Shown piece by piece: positions 1-20,867 of a DNA stretch of 64,000 nucleotides; position 1 is the stretch's first letter, and each line of letters starts with the position of its first letter. Made by a program: the position numbers and the translations under genes. The notes below the pieces were generated by a model. That model saw only the letters and a program-made list of their open reading frames with translations. It ran no database searches and was not told the DNA's origin. Location: assembly GCA_009746045.1 (NCBI GenBank), contig RPFO01000594.1:1198818-1262817 (forward strand), written 5' to 3'. This DNA comes from Mesostigma viride (lineage: Eukaryota; Streptophyta; Mesostigmatophyceae; Mesostigmatales; Mesostigmataceae).

Positions 1-3000
1 ATTCCTGGTTGCCACCATGTGATCACCATCTGATTCCTGGTTGCCACCATGTGATCACCATCTGATTCCTGGTTGCCACCATGTGATCACCATCTGATTC
101 CTGGTTGCCACCATGTGATCACCATCTGATTCCTGGTTGCCACCATGTGATCACCATCTGATTCCTGGTTGCCACCATGTGATCACCATCTGATTCCTGG
201 TTGCCACCATGTGATCACCATCTGATTCCTGGTTGCCACCATGTGATCACCATCTGATTCCTGGTTGCCACCATGTGATCACCATCTGATTCCTGGTTGC
301 CACCATGTGATCACCATCTGATTCCTGGTTGCCACCATGTGATCACCATCTGATTCCTGGTTGCCACCATGTGATCACCATCTGATTCCTGGTTGCCACC
401 ATGTGATCACCATCTGATTCCTGGTTGCCACCATGTGATCACCATCTGATTCCTGGTTGCCACCATGTGATCACCATCTGATTCCTGGTTGCCACCATGT
501 GATCACCATCTGATTCCTGGTTGCCACCATGTGATCACCATCTGATTCCTGGTTGCCACCATGTGATCACCATCTGATTCCTGGTTGCCACCATGTGATC
601 ACCATCTGATTCCTGGTTGCCACCATGTGATCACCATCTGATTCCTGGTTGCCACCATGTGATCACCATCTGATTCCTGGTTGCCACCATGTGATCACCA
701 TCTGATTCCTGGTTGCCACCATGTGATCACCATCTGATTCCTGGTTGCCACCATGTGATCACCATCTGATTCCTGGTTGCCACCATGTGATCACCATCTG
801 ATTCCTGGTTGCCACCATGTGATCACCATCTGATTCCTGGTTGCCACCATGTGATCACCATCTGATTCCTGGTTGCCACCATGTGATCACCATCTGATTC
901 CTGGTTGCCACCATGTGATCACCATCTGATTCCTGGTTGCCACCATGTGATCACCATCTGATTCCTGGTTGCCACCATGTGATCACCATCTGATTCCTGG
1001 TTGCCACCATGTGATCACCATCTGATTCCTGGTTGCCACCATGTGATCACCATCTGATTCCTGGTTGCCACCATGTGATCACCATCTGATTCCTGGTTGC
1101 CACCATGTGATCACCATCTGATTCCTGGTTGCCACCATGTGATCACCATCTGATTCCTGGTTGCCACCATGTGATCACCATCTGATTCCTGGTTGCCACC
1201 ATGTGATCACCATCTGATTCCTGGTTGCCACCATGTGATCACCATCTGATTCCTGGTTGCCACCATGTGATCACCATCTGATTCCTGGTTGCCACCATGT
1301 GATCACCATCTGATTCCTGGTTGCCACCATGTGATCACCATCTGATTCCTGGTTGCCACCATGTGATCACCATCTGATTCCTGGTTGCCACCATGTGATC
1401 ACCATCTGATTCCTGGTTGCCACCATGTGATCACCATCTGATTCCTGGTTGCCACCATGTGATCACCATCTGATTCCTGGTTGCCACCATGTGATCACCA
1501 TCTGATTCCTGGTTGCCACCATGTGATCACCATCTGATTCCTGGTTGCCACCATGTGATCACCATCTGATTCCTGGTTGCCACCATGTGATCACCATCTG
1601 ATTCCTGGTTGCCACCATGTGATCACCATCTGATTCCTGGTTGCCACCATGTGATCACCATCTGATTCCTGGTTGCCACCATGTGATCACCATCTGATTC
1701 CTGGTTGCCACCATGTGATCACCATCTGATTCCTGGTTGCCACCATGTGATCACCATCTGATTCCTGGTTGCCACCATGTGATCACCATCTGATTCCTGG
1801 TTGCCACCATGTGATCACCATCTGATTCCTGGTTGCCACCATGTGATCACCATCTGATTCCTGGTTGCCACCATGTGATCACCATCTGATTCCTGGTTGC
1901 CACCATGTGATCACCATCTGATTCCTGGTTGCCACCATGTGATCACCATCTGATTCCTGGTTGCCACCATGTGATCACCATCTGATTCCTGGTTGCCACC
2001 ATGTGATCACCATCTGATTCCTGGTTGCCACCATGTGATCACCATCTGATTCCTGGTTGCCACCATGTGATCACCATCTGATTCCTGGTTGCCACCATGT
2101 GATCACCATCTGATTCCTGGTTGCCACCATGTGATCACCATCTGATTCCTGGTTGCCACCATGTGATCACCATCTGATTCCTGGTTGCCACCATGTGATC
2201 ACCATCTGATTCCTGGTTGCCACCATGTGATCACCATCTGATTCCTGGTTGCCACCATGTGATCACCATCTGATTCCTGGTTGCCACCATGTGATCACCA
2301 TCTGATTCCTGGTTGCCACCATGTGATCACCATCTGATTCCTGGTTGCCACCATGTGATCACCATCTGATTCCTGGTTGCCACCATGTGATCACCATCTG
2401 ATTCCTGGTTGCCACCATGTGATCACCATCTGATTCCTGGTTGCCACCATGTGATCACCATCTGATTCCTGGTTGCCACCATGTGATCACCATCTGATTC
2501 CTGGTTGCCACCATGTGATCACCATCTGATTCCTGGTTGCCACCATGTGATCACCATCTGATTCCTGGTTGCCACCATGTGATCACCATCTGATTCCTGG
2601 TTGCCACCATGTGATCACCATCTGATTCCTGGTTGCCACCATGTGATCACCATCTGATTCCTGGTTGCCACCATGTGATCACCATCTGATTCCTGGTTGC
2701 CACCATGTGATCACCATCTGATTCCTGGTTGCCACCATGTGATCACCATCTGATTCCTGGTTGCCACCATGTGATCACCATCTGATTCCTGGTTGCCACC
2801 ATGTGATCACCATCTGATTCCTGGTTGCCACCATGTGATCACCATCTGATTCCTGGTTGCCACCATGTGATCACCATCTGATTCCTGGTTGCCACCATGT
2901 GATCACCATCTGATTCCTGGTTGCCACCATGTGATCACCATCTGATTCCTGGTTGCCACCATGTGATCACCATCTGATTCCTGGTTGCCACCATGTGATC

Positions 3001-6000
3001 ACCATCTGATTCCTGGTTGCCACCATGTGATCACCATCTGATTCCTGGTTGCCACCATGTGATCACCATCTGATTCCTGGTTGCCACCATGTGATCACCA
3101 TCTGATTCCTGGTTGCCACCATGTGATCACCATCTGATTCCTGGTTGCCACCATGTGATCACCATCTGATTCCTGGTTGCCACCATGTGATCACCATCTG
3201 ATTCCTGGTTGCCACCATGTGATCACCATCTGATTCCTGGTTGCCACCATGTGATCACCATCTGATTCCTGGTTGCCACCATGTGATCACCATCTGATTC
3301 CTGGTTGCCACCATGTGATCACCATCTGATTCCTGGTTGCCACCATGTGATCACCATCTGATTCCTGGTTGCCACCATGTGATCACCATCTGATTCCTGG
3401 TTGCCACCATGTGATCACCATCTGATTCCTGGTTGCCACCATGTGATCACCATCTGATTCCTGGTTGCCACCATGTGATCACCATCTGATTCCTGGTTGC
3501 CACCATGTGATCACCATCTGATTCCTGGTTGCCACCATGTGATCACCATCTGATTCCTGGTTGCCACCATGTGATCACCATCTGATTCCTGGTTGCCACC
3601 ATGTGATCACCATCTGATTCCTGGTTGCCACCATGTGATCACCATCTGATTCCTGGTTGCCACCATGTGATCACCATCTGATTCCTGGTTGCCACCATGT
3701 GATCACCATCTGATTCCTGGTTGCCACCATGTGATCACCATCTGATTCCTGGTTGCCACCATGTGATCACCATCTGATTCCTGGTTGCCACCATGTGATC
3801 ACCATCTGATTCCTGGTTGCCACCATGTGATCACCATCTGATTCCTGGTTGCCACCATGTGATCACCATCTGATTCCTGGTTGCCACCATGTGATCACCA
3901 TCTGATTCCTGGTTGCCACCATGTGATCACCATCTGATTCCTGGTTGCCACCATGTGATCACCATCTGATTCCTGGTTGCCACCATGTGATCACCATCTG
4001 ATTCCTGGTTGCCACCATGTGATCACCATCTGATTCCTGGTTGCCACCATGTGATCACCATCTGATTCCTGGTTGCCACCATGTGATCACCATCTGATTC
4101 CTGGTTGCCACCATGTGATCACCATCTGATTCCTGGTTGCCACCATGTGATCACCATCTGATTCCTGGTTGCCACCATGTGATCACCATCTGATTCCTGG
4201 TTGCCACCATGTGATCACCATCTGATTCCTGGTTGCCACCATGTGATCACCATCTGATTCCTGGTTGCCACCATGTGATCACCATCTGATTCCTGGTTGC
4301 CACCATGTGATCACCATCTGATTCCTGGTTGCCACCATGTGATCACCATCTGATTCCTGGTTGCCACCATGTGATCACCATCTGATTCCTGGTTGCCACC
4401 ATGTGATCACCATCTGATTCCTGGTTGCCACCATGTGATCACCATCTGATTCCTGGTTGCCACCATGTGATCACCATCTGATTCCTGGTTGCCACCATGT
4501 GATCACCATCTGATTCCTGGTTGCCACCATGTGATCACCATCTGATTCCTGGTTGCCACCATGTGATCACCATCTGATTCCTGGTTGCCACCATGTGATC
4601 ACCATCTGATTCCTGGTTGCCACCATGTGATCACCATCTGATTCCTGGTTGCCACCATGTGATCACCATCTGATTCCTGGTTGCCACCATGTGATCACCA
4701 TCTGATTCCTGGTTGCCACCATGTGATCACCATCTGATTCCTGGTTGCCACCATGTGATCACCATCTGATTCCTGGTTGCCACCATGTGATCACCATCTG
4801 ATTCCTGGTTGCCACCATGTGATCACCATCTGATTCCTGGTTGCCACCATGTGATCACCATCTGATTCCTGGTTGCCACCATGTGATCACCATCTGATTC
4901 CTGGTTGCCACCATGTGATCACCATCTGATTCCTGGTTGCCACCATGTGATCACCATCTGATTCCTGGTTGCCACCATGTGATCACCATCTGATTCCTGG
5001 TTGCCACCATGTGATCACCATCTGATTCCTGGTTGCCACCATGTGATCACCATCTGATTCCTGGTTGCCACCATGTGATCACCATCTGATTCCTGGTTGC
5101 CACCATGTGATCACCATCTGATTCCTGGTTGCCACCATGTGATCACCATCTGATTCCTGGTTGCCACCATGTGATCACCATCTGATTCCTGGTTGCCACC
5201 ATGTGATCACCATCTGATTCCTGGTTGCCACCATGTGATCACCATCTGATTCCTGGTTGCCACCATGTGATCACCATCTGATTCCTGGTTGCCACCATGT
5301 GATCACCATCTGATTCCTGGTTGCCACCATGTGATCACCATCTGATTCCTGGTTGCCACCATGTGATCACCATCTGATTCCTGGTTGCCACCATGTGATC
5401 ACCATCTGATTCCTGGTTGCCACCATGTGATCACCATCTGATTCCTGGTTGCCACCATGTGATCACCATCTGATTCCTGGTTGCCACCATGTGATCACCA
5501 TCTGATTCCTGGTTGCCACCATGTGATCACCATCTGATTCCTGGTTGCCACCATGTGATCACCATCTGATTCCTGGTTGCCACCATGTGATCACCATCTG
5601 ATTCCTGGTTGCCACCATGTGATCACCATCTGATTCCTGGTTGCCACCATGTGATCACCATCTGATTCCTGGTTGCCACCATGTGATCACCATCTGATTC
5701 CTGGTTGCCACCATGTGATCACCATCTGATTCCTGGTTGCCACCATGTGATCACCATCTGATTCCTGGTTGCCACCATGTGATCACCATCTGATTCCTGG
5801 TTGCCACCATGTGATCACCATCTGATTCCTGGTTGCCACCATGTGATCACCATCTGATTCCTGGTTGCCACCATGTGATCACCATCTGATTCCTGGTTGC
5901 CACCATGTGATCACCATCTGATTCCTGGTTGCCACCATGTGATCACCATCTGATTCCTGGTTGCCACCATGTGATCACCATCTGATTCCTGGTTGCCACC

Positions 6001-9000
6001 ATGTGATCACCATCTGATTCCTGGTTGCCACCATGTGATCACCATCTGATTCCTGGTTGCCACCATGTGATCACCATCTGATTCCTGGTTGCCACCATGT
6101 GATCACCATCTGATTCCTGGTTGCCACCATGTGATCACCATCTGATTCCTGGTTGCCACCATGTGATCACCATCTGATTCCTGGTTGCCACCATGTGATC
6201 ACCATCTGATTCCTGGTTGCCACCATGTGATCACCATCTGATTCCTGGTTGCCACCATGTGATCACCATCTGATTCCTGGTTGCCACCATGTGATCACCA
6301 TCTGATTCCTGGTTGCCACCATGTGATCACCATCTGATTCCTGGTTGCCACCATGTGATCACCATCTGATTCCTGGTTGCCACCATGTGATCACCATCTG
6401 ATTCCTGGTTGCCACCATGTGATCACCATCTGATTCCTGGTTGCCACCATGTGATCACCATCTGATTCCTGGTTGCCACCATGTGATCACCATCTGATTC
6501 CTGGTTGCCACCATGTGATCACCATCTGATTCCTGGTTGCCACCATGTGATCACCATCTGATTCCTGGTTGCCACCATGTGATCACCATCTGATTCCTGG
6601 TTGCCACCATGTGATCACCATCTGATTCCTGGTTGCCACCATGTGATCACCATCTGATTCCTGGTTGCCACCATGTGATCACCATCTGATTCCTGGTTGC
6701 CACCATGTGATCACCATCTGATTCCTGGTTGCCACCATGTGATCACCATCTGATTCCTGGTTGCCACCATGTGATCACCATCTGATTCCTGGTTGCCACC
6801 ATGTGATCACCATCTGATTCCTGGTTGCCACCATGTGATCACCATCTGATTCCTGGTTGCCACCATGTGATCACCATCTGATTCCTGGTTGCCACCATGT
6901 GATCACCATCTGATTCCTGGTTGCCACCATGTGATCACCATCTGATTCCTGGTTGCCACCATGTGATCACCATCTGATTCCTGGTTGCCACCATGTGATC
7001 ACCATCTGATTCCTGGTTGCCACCATGTGATCACCATCTGATTCCTGGTTGCCACCATGTGATCACCATCTGATTCCTGGTTGCCACCATGTGATCACCA
7101 TCTGATTCCTGGTTGCCACCATGTGATCACCATCTGATTCCTGGTTGCCACCATGTGATCACCATCTGATTCCTGGTTGCCACCATGTGATCACCATCTG
7201 ATTCCTGGTTGCCACCATGTGATCACCATCTGATTCCTGGTTGCCACCATGTGATCACCATCTGATTCCTGGTTGCCACCATGTGATCACCATCTGATTC
7301 CTGGTTGCCACCATGTGATCACCATCTGATTCCTGGTTGCCACCATGTGATCACCATCTGATTCCTGGTTGCCACCATGTGATCACCATCTGATTCCTGG
7401 TTGCCACCATGTGATCACCATCTGATTCCTGGTTGCCACCATGTGATCACCATCTGATTCCTGGTTGCCACCATGTGATCACCATCTGATTCCTGGTTGC
7501 CACCATGTGATCACCATCTGATTCCTGGTTGCCACCATGTGATCACCATCTGATTCCTGGTTGCCACCATGTGATCACCATCTGATTCCTGGTTGCCACC
7601 ATGTGATCACCATCTGATTCCTGGTTGCCACCATGTGATCACCATCTGATTCCTGGTTGCCACCATGTGATCACCATCTGATTCCTGGTTGCCACCATGT
7701 GATCACCATCTGATTCCTGGTTGCCACCATGTGATCACCATCTGATTCCTGGTTGCCACCATGTGATCACCATCTGATTCCTGGTTGCCACCATGTGATC
7801 ACCATCTGATTCCTGGTTGCCACCATGTGATCACCATCTGATTCCTGGTTGCCACCATGTGATCACCATCTGATTCCTGGTTGCCACCATGTGATCACCA
7901 TCTGATTCCTGGTTGCCACCATGTGATCACCATCTGATTCCTGGTTGCCACCATGTGATCACCATCTGATTCCTGGTTGCCACCATGTGATCACCATCTG
8001 ATTCCTGGTTGCCACCATGTGATCACCATCTGATTCCTGGTTGCCACCATGTGATCACCATCTGATTCCTGGTTGCCACCATGTGATCACCATCTGATTC
8101 CTGGTTGCCACCATGTGATCACCATCTGATTCCTGGTTGCCACCATGTGATCACCATCTGATTCCTGGTTGCCACCATGTGATCATCATCTGATTCCTGG
8201 TTGCCACCATGTGATCACCATCTGATTCCTGGTTGCCACCATGTGATCACCATCTGATTCCTGGTTGCCACCATGTGATCACCATCTGATTCCTGGTTGC
8301 CACCATGTGATCACCATCTGATTCCTGGTTGCCACCATGTGATCACCATCTGATTCCTGGTTGCCACCATGTGATCACCATCTGATTCCTGGTTGCCACC
8401 ATGTGATCACCATCTGATTCCTGGTTGCCACCATGTGATCACCATCTGATTCCTGGTTGCCACCATGTGATCATCATCCTGATTCCTGGTTGCCGCCATG
8501 TGATCATCATCTGATTCCTGGTTGCCACCATGTGATCACCATCTGATTCCTGGTTGCCACCATTGATCATCATCCTGATTCCTGGTTGCGCCATGTGATC
8601 ATCATCTGATTCCTGGTTGCCACCATGTGATCACCATCTGATTCCTGGTTGCCACCATGTGATCATCATCCTGGTTGCCACCATGTGATCACCATCTGAT
8701 TCCTGGTGTGCCAGCCATGTGATCACCATCTGCATTCCTGGTTGCCACCATGTGATCATCATCTGATTCCTGGTTGCCACCATGTGATCACCATCTGATT
8801 CCTGGTTGCCACCATGTGATCATCATCTGATTCCTGGTTGCCACCATGTGATCACCATCTGATTCCTGGTTGCCACCATGTGATCATCATCTGATTCCTG
8901 GTTGCCACCATGTGATCACCATCTGATTCCTGGTTGCCGCCATGTGATCACCATCTGATTCCTGGTTGCCACCATGTGATCACCATCTGATTCCTGGTTG

Positions 9001-11741
9001 CCACCATGTGATCACCATCTGATTCCTGGTTGCCGCCATTGATCACCATCTGATTCCTGGTTGCCACCATGTGATCACCATCTGATTCCTGGTTGCCTCC
9101 ATGTGATCACCATCTGATTCCTGGTTGCCTCCATGTGATCACCATCTGATTCCTGGTTGCCACCATGTGATCACCATCTGATTCCTGGTTGCCGCCATGT
9201 GATCACCATCTGATTCCTGGTTGCCACCATTGATCACCATCTGATTCCTGGTTGCCACCATGTGATCACCATCTGATTCCTGGTTGCCACCATGTGATCA
9301 CCATCTGATTCCTGGTTGCCACCATGTGATCATCATCTGATTCCTGGTTGCCACCATGTGATCACCATCTGATTCCTGGTTGCCACCATGTGATCACCAT
9401 CTGATTCCTGGTTGCCAACATGTGATCACCATCTGATTCCTGGTTGCCACCATTTGATCACCATCTGATTCCTGGTTGCCGCCATTTGATCATCATCTGA
9501 TTCCTGGTTGCCACCATGTGATCACCATCTGATTCCTGGTTGCCAACATGTGATCACCATCTGATTCCTGGTTGCCAACATGTGATCACCATCTGATTCC
9601 TGGTTGCCACCATGTGATCATCATCTGATTCCTGGTTGCCACCATGTGATCACCATCTGATTCCTGGTTGCCACCATGTGATCATCATCTGATTCCTGGT
9701 TGCCACATGTGATCACCATCTGATTCCTGGTTGCCACCATGTGATCACCATCTGATTCCTGGTTGCCACCATGTGATCATCATCTGATTCCTGGTTGCCA
9801 ACATGTGATCACCATCTGATTCCTGGTTGCCACCATGTGATCACCATCTGATTCCTGGTTGCCACCATGTGATCACCATCTGATTCCTGGTTGCCACCAT
9901 GTGATCACCATCTGATTCCTGGTTGCCACCATGTGATCACCATCTGATTCCTGGTTGCCACCATGTGATCACCATCTGATTCCTGGTTGCCGCCATGTGA
10001 TCACCATCTGATTCCTGGTTGCCAACATGTGATCACCATCTGATTCCTGGTTGCCACCATGTGATCACCATCTGATTCCTGGTTGCCACCATGTGATCAC
10101 CATCTGATTCCTGGTTGCCAACATGTGATCATCATCTGATTCCTGGTTGCCACCATGTGATCACCATCTGATTCCTGGTTGCCAACATGTGATCACCATC
10201 TGATTCCTGGTTGCCAACATGTGATCACCATCTGATTCCTGGTTGCCACCATGTGATCACCATCTGATTCCTGGTTGCCACATGTGATCATCATCTGATT
10301 CCTGGTTGCCACCATGTGATCACCATCTGATTCCTGGTTGCCACCATGTGATCACCATCTGATTCCTGGTTGCCACCATGTGATCACCATCTGATTCCTG
10401 GTTGCCTCCATGTGATCACCATCTGATTCCTGGTTGCCACCATGTGATCACCATCTGATTCCTGGTTGCCACCATGTGATCATCATCTGATTCCTGGTTG
10501 CCACCATGTGATCATCATCTGATTCCTGGTTGCCACCATGTGATCACCATCTGATTCCTGGTTGCCACCATGTGATCACCATCTGATTCCTGGTTGCCAC
10601 CATGTGATCACCATCTGATTCCTGGTTGCCACCATGTGATCACCATCTGATTCCTGGTTGCCACCATGTGATCACCATCTGATTCCTGGTTGCCACCATG
10701 TGATCACCATCTGATTCCTGGTTGCCACCATGTGATCACCATCTGATTCCTGGTTGCCACCATGTGATCACCATCTGATTCCTGGTTGCCGCCATGTGAT
10801 CACCATCTGATTCCTGGTTGCCACCATGTGATCACCATCTGATTCCTGGTTGCCACCATGTGATCATCATCTGATTCCTGGTTGCCACCATGTGATCACC
10901 ATCTGATTCCTGGTTGCCGCCATGTGATCACCATCTGATTCCTGGTTGCCACCATGTGATCATCATCTGATTCCTGGTTGCCACCAAGTGATCATCATCT
11001 GATTCCTGGTTGCCACCATGTGATCACCATCTGATTCCTGGTTGCCACCATGTGATCATCATCTGATTCCTGGTTGCCACCATGTGATCATCATCCTGAT
11101 TCCTGGTTGCCACCATGTGATCATCATCTGATTCCTGGTTGCCACCATGTGATCATCATCCTGATTCCTGGTTGCCACCATTTGATCATCATCTGATTCC
11201 TGGTTGCCACCATGTGATCATCATCCTGATTCCTGGTTGCCACCATGTGATCATCATCTGATTCCTGGTTGCCACCATGTGATCACCATCTGATTCCTGG
11301 TTGCCACCATGTGATCATCATCCTGATTCCTGGTTGCCACCATGTGATCATCATCTGATTCCTGGTTGCCACCATGTGATCATCATCCTGATTCCTGGTT
11401 GCCACCATTTGATCATCATCCTGATTCCTGGTTGCCACCATGTGACCATCATCCTGATTCCTGGTTGCCACCATTTGATCATCATCCTGATTCCTGGTTG
11501 CCACCATTTGATCATCATCCTGATTCCTGGTTGCCACCATTTGATCATCATCCTGATTCCTGGTTGCCACCATGTGATCATCATCCTGATTCCTGGTTGC
11601 CGCCATGTGATCATCATCTGATTCCTGGTTGCCACCATGTGATCATCATCCTGATTCCTGGTTGCCGCCATGTGATCATCATCTGATTCCTGGTTGCCAC
11701 CATGTGATCATCATCCTGATTCCTGGTCGCCACCATTTGAT
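1..11741. repeat. 32-bp tandem satellite, about 366 units, homogeneous core with degenerate right edge
   Basis: A 32-bp unit containing TTCCTGGTTGCCACCATG and TGATCACCATCTG repeats without interruption from the window start, so the left end lies outside. To about 8180 the units look identical. From there to 11741 they carry scattered changes: CACC to CATC, GCCACC to GCCGCC, GCCTCC or GCCAAC, ATGTG to ATTTG, and a 33-bp form with an extra C (CATCCTGATT) that dominates the last 700 bp. This is the usual picture of an array homogenised inside and decaying at its edge. It ends 493 bp upstream of the first lysyl-tRNA synthetase exon seen here, so it probably lies in an upstream intron of that gene. 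ORFs inside it are repeat artefacts. Confidence 0.97.
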
Positions 11742-11782
11742 CTACTTCACACCTCTGGCCTGGGCCCTTGTGGCGTCGCTGC

Positions 11783-11939
11783 CACATCCCCCTCCAGCCC
11801 GTGTGTGCATCCCCCTCCATCCCGTGTGTGCATCCCCCTCCGGCCCGTGTGTGCATCCCCCTCCAGCCCGTGTGTGCATCCCCCTCCAGCCCGTGTGTGC
11901 ACCCCGCTCCAGCCCGTGTGTGCATCCCCCTCCAGCCTG
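11783..11939. repeat. 23-bp minisatellite, about 7 units
   Basis: Units of the form CCCCCTCCAGCCCGTGTGTG followed by CAT repeat about seven times just downstream of the 32-bp satellite. Variants include CCATCCC, CCGGCCC and CACCCCG. It lies upstream of the first recognisable lysyl-tRNA synthetase exon, in presumed intron. Confidence 0.9.
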
Positions 11940-12174
11940 TTCTTTGTTTAAAAAGATCTTTCTGGCAGGCGCGGCCGGTGTGGGCCATTCCTTCTGGTTG
12001 GATGTCAGAATAATGATTCGATGTCTATACACAACATAGCAATGATGGTGGGTCACTACTACACACTTCTATGCTACTATCATTGATGGTGGGTCAGGTT
12101 GCATGGGCAGGCCAGCTTTCATCTTTTTGAGGCACGTGGGCTGCTGTAGCCGCAAGCACAAAGGTTTTAATTGA

Positions 12175-18868
<6,694 letters not shown>

Positions 18869-19595
18869 GCATGCCCTGGGTGATTGGCCGATGTTTTTGT
18901 CACCTCCTGTCTGTTCGTGCATTAGACGCATGCGAGCGCAGGGCAGTAGTGAGATTATACACAAGGAGATGTGCTGCTGCAGTTGGAGCCGAGCGCTTCT
19001 ATGATCATCAGAAATGCATGGTAGTGGTGAGATGGCTCTATGAAGCCATAAACAATCACCTTGTTGGTTATCTGAAACAACAACCTTGTTGTCAGCCTGC
19101 CCATGTGTGGCTGAGTTTGGTTTATATTGATCTTGCATCCTACCGTCGGTTGTGTTTCACAATTACCAGCATGCATGTGAATGGTTAGCCATCTTTTGAG
19201 GCATCTATACAATACTACAATCTACCTGTTTCGGAAAAGCGTTCATTTATTGAGTTGAGATCTGCCTTGCAGGTGCTGGCATAAATGTTTGTAGTTGAGA
19301 ATAAACTGCTCTTACCGGGCCCGCCATGCTTGTCAATCCGACCGGATGATGGCACCATACAAACGCACGCATGCACTGGCAAGCTGCACGTGTCAAGCGC
19401 GCTGATGTGCTGGGATAATTTTTTTTCAGGTACGTACCTCGATGTGCTTGAGCGCATTGCGCAAGTGCGATCTGGTCCATTGTGGCAGATGTCGCGCTAA
19501 CAGCACTGCTTGCGATGTGAGAATCCCATTTTTTTCACGCACGTAGACTGCGTCACATGATCAAGCATAAATCCTCACAATGAAATGGGTGATCG
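18869..19595. other. 3' flank of the lysyl-tRNA synthetase gene; no gene recognised
   Basis: This probably holds the 3' UTR and spacer. Short ORFs on both strands show no recognisable domain. It ends at the (TTAA)n tract that marks the start of the retrotransposon-rich region. Confidence 0.5.
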
Positions 19596-19661
19596 AATTA
19601 ATTAATTAATTAATTAATTAATTAATTAATTAATTAATTAATTAATTAATTAATTAATTAA
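19596..19661. repeat. (TTAA)n tract, about 16 units
   Basis: Pure AATT/TTAA tetranucleotide array. Read on the minus strand it directly follows a LINE 3' end at 19662-19812. Confidence 0.95.
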
Positions 19662-19812
19662 GAACATACCTCCGTGGGGAGGATATGTAACACATATCCC
19701 TGAGAAGGGGCATCTGGTTTTAAATACATTCTAGGCGACAACCTGCAGGTGGTGGGTGTAAACTGCCACCTACTCGGGGTGCACAACTGAGGTGCACCTG
19801 CACCACCATGTA
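19662..19812 (-). mobile_element. LINE family E, 3'-end fragment
   Basis: Minus strand. It carries the block GAGAAGGGGCATCTGGTTTTA and, next to the (TTAA)n tail, the hairpin-like CCTCCGTGGGGAGG. The same 3' end occurs at 24345-24422, 26570-26730, 39763-39940 and 57200-57235. Only the 3' UTR is left. Confidence 0.65.
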
Positions 19813-19834
19813 TTCCAGCATCTATGCAAAGTTG

Positions 19835-20808
19835 CTATGCAACTTTGGCTGGACTGCCTGGCGCTCGAGGCTCGGGCGGTTGGTCTAGAAATCAGCCCCA
19901 AAACGGAGGCCCTGGCCCTCGGCATGGCAGGGCCCCCACCCACACTCCGCCTCTTAGACGATGCCGAGGTCAACTACCCTCCTTCAGGCCGCTTCAAGCT
20001 GCTCGGCAGTTGGCTTCCCGACTGCGAGGACGACCGATGACGACACGGATTGGCATGGCGTGGGCGCACCTCCATGACCACCGCCGCTGGTGGAGCAACC
20101 CCGCTCTACCCCGGATTGTCAAGCGTGACCTCTTCAAGGTCGTCATTCTGACGATCCTGACCTACGGCGCCGAGACGTGGGCACTGACGCAGGAGCTGGA
20201 GCAACGACTCGACGGCGCCGTCACCAAGATGCTGCGCCAGGCCCTTAACATCCCCTTTGGTTTGCACATTAGTAATGAGGATTTGTACGCTGATTTGCCC
20301 TATGTTTCCCACTTTCTTAGGCACAGGCGCCTGGGCCTAGCCGGGCACCTGGCCCGCACAGATCAGGTAGATACCTCAGATAGACTAGCTGGCACCAAGC
20401 CCGCCCAGCCTGGGCGATATGTCCTCACCTGGCGTGCCCCCGGCCGCGCGCGGCAGGGCCGCCACCCGTGGACATTTCGTGATAGACTCGGCATGGACAT
20501 GTGCTACACTAGACGTGACGGGCTCACCCCCGGGCAGCCTCCTGGTTTGTCTGTAATATGGAGGCAGATGGTGCGCAAGGATAGATCGATGGCAAGTAGT
20601 AATGAAGGAGACCACCCCCAAGCCTGTGGGGGCTCCGCGTGTGACCAGGTATGGCATTCATAGCGATTCGGGCCGCGGTGCCCACACCCCTGTAACTAGG
20701 ACCTAGATAGCTTATACCATCCATTCCATCCCATGTTCCCCTCCCACTGAGGACTTATGCTCACGTGACGCAGTCACGTGTCTATTAATTAATTAATTAA
20801 TTAATTAA
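19835..20808 (+). mobile_element. LINE family A copy 1, 5'-truncated, with (TTAA)n tail
   Basis: It starts within the reverse transcriptase, just after the catalytic YxDD position (WLDCLALEARAVGLEI, then KTEALALG and FKLLGSWLPDCE). A frame change near 20037 leads into the post-RT part: YGAETWALTQELEQRLDG, RRLGLAGHLARTDQVDTS, PGLSVIWRQMV, ending near 20663. The 3' UTR runs through CTGAGGACTTATGCTCACGTG to GTGTCTA and the (TTAA)n tail at 20785-20808. The frameshift makes it non-functional. Confidence 0.8.
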
Positions 20809-20867
20809 TGCAAAGTTGCGGACATGGGGTGGAATATGATCATGGCTACAGTAAGCAATGGCATAAG

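Noticed and set aside
1-11741. CRISPR-like array (regular short repeats)
   Set aside because: Units are directly adjacent, with no unique spacers between them, and the surroundings are eukaryotic. It is a satellite.
11283-12056. ORFs of 80-136 codons on both strands
   Set aside because: They are readings of the 32/33-bp and 23-bp repeats and have repeat-periodic peptides.
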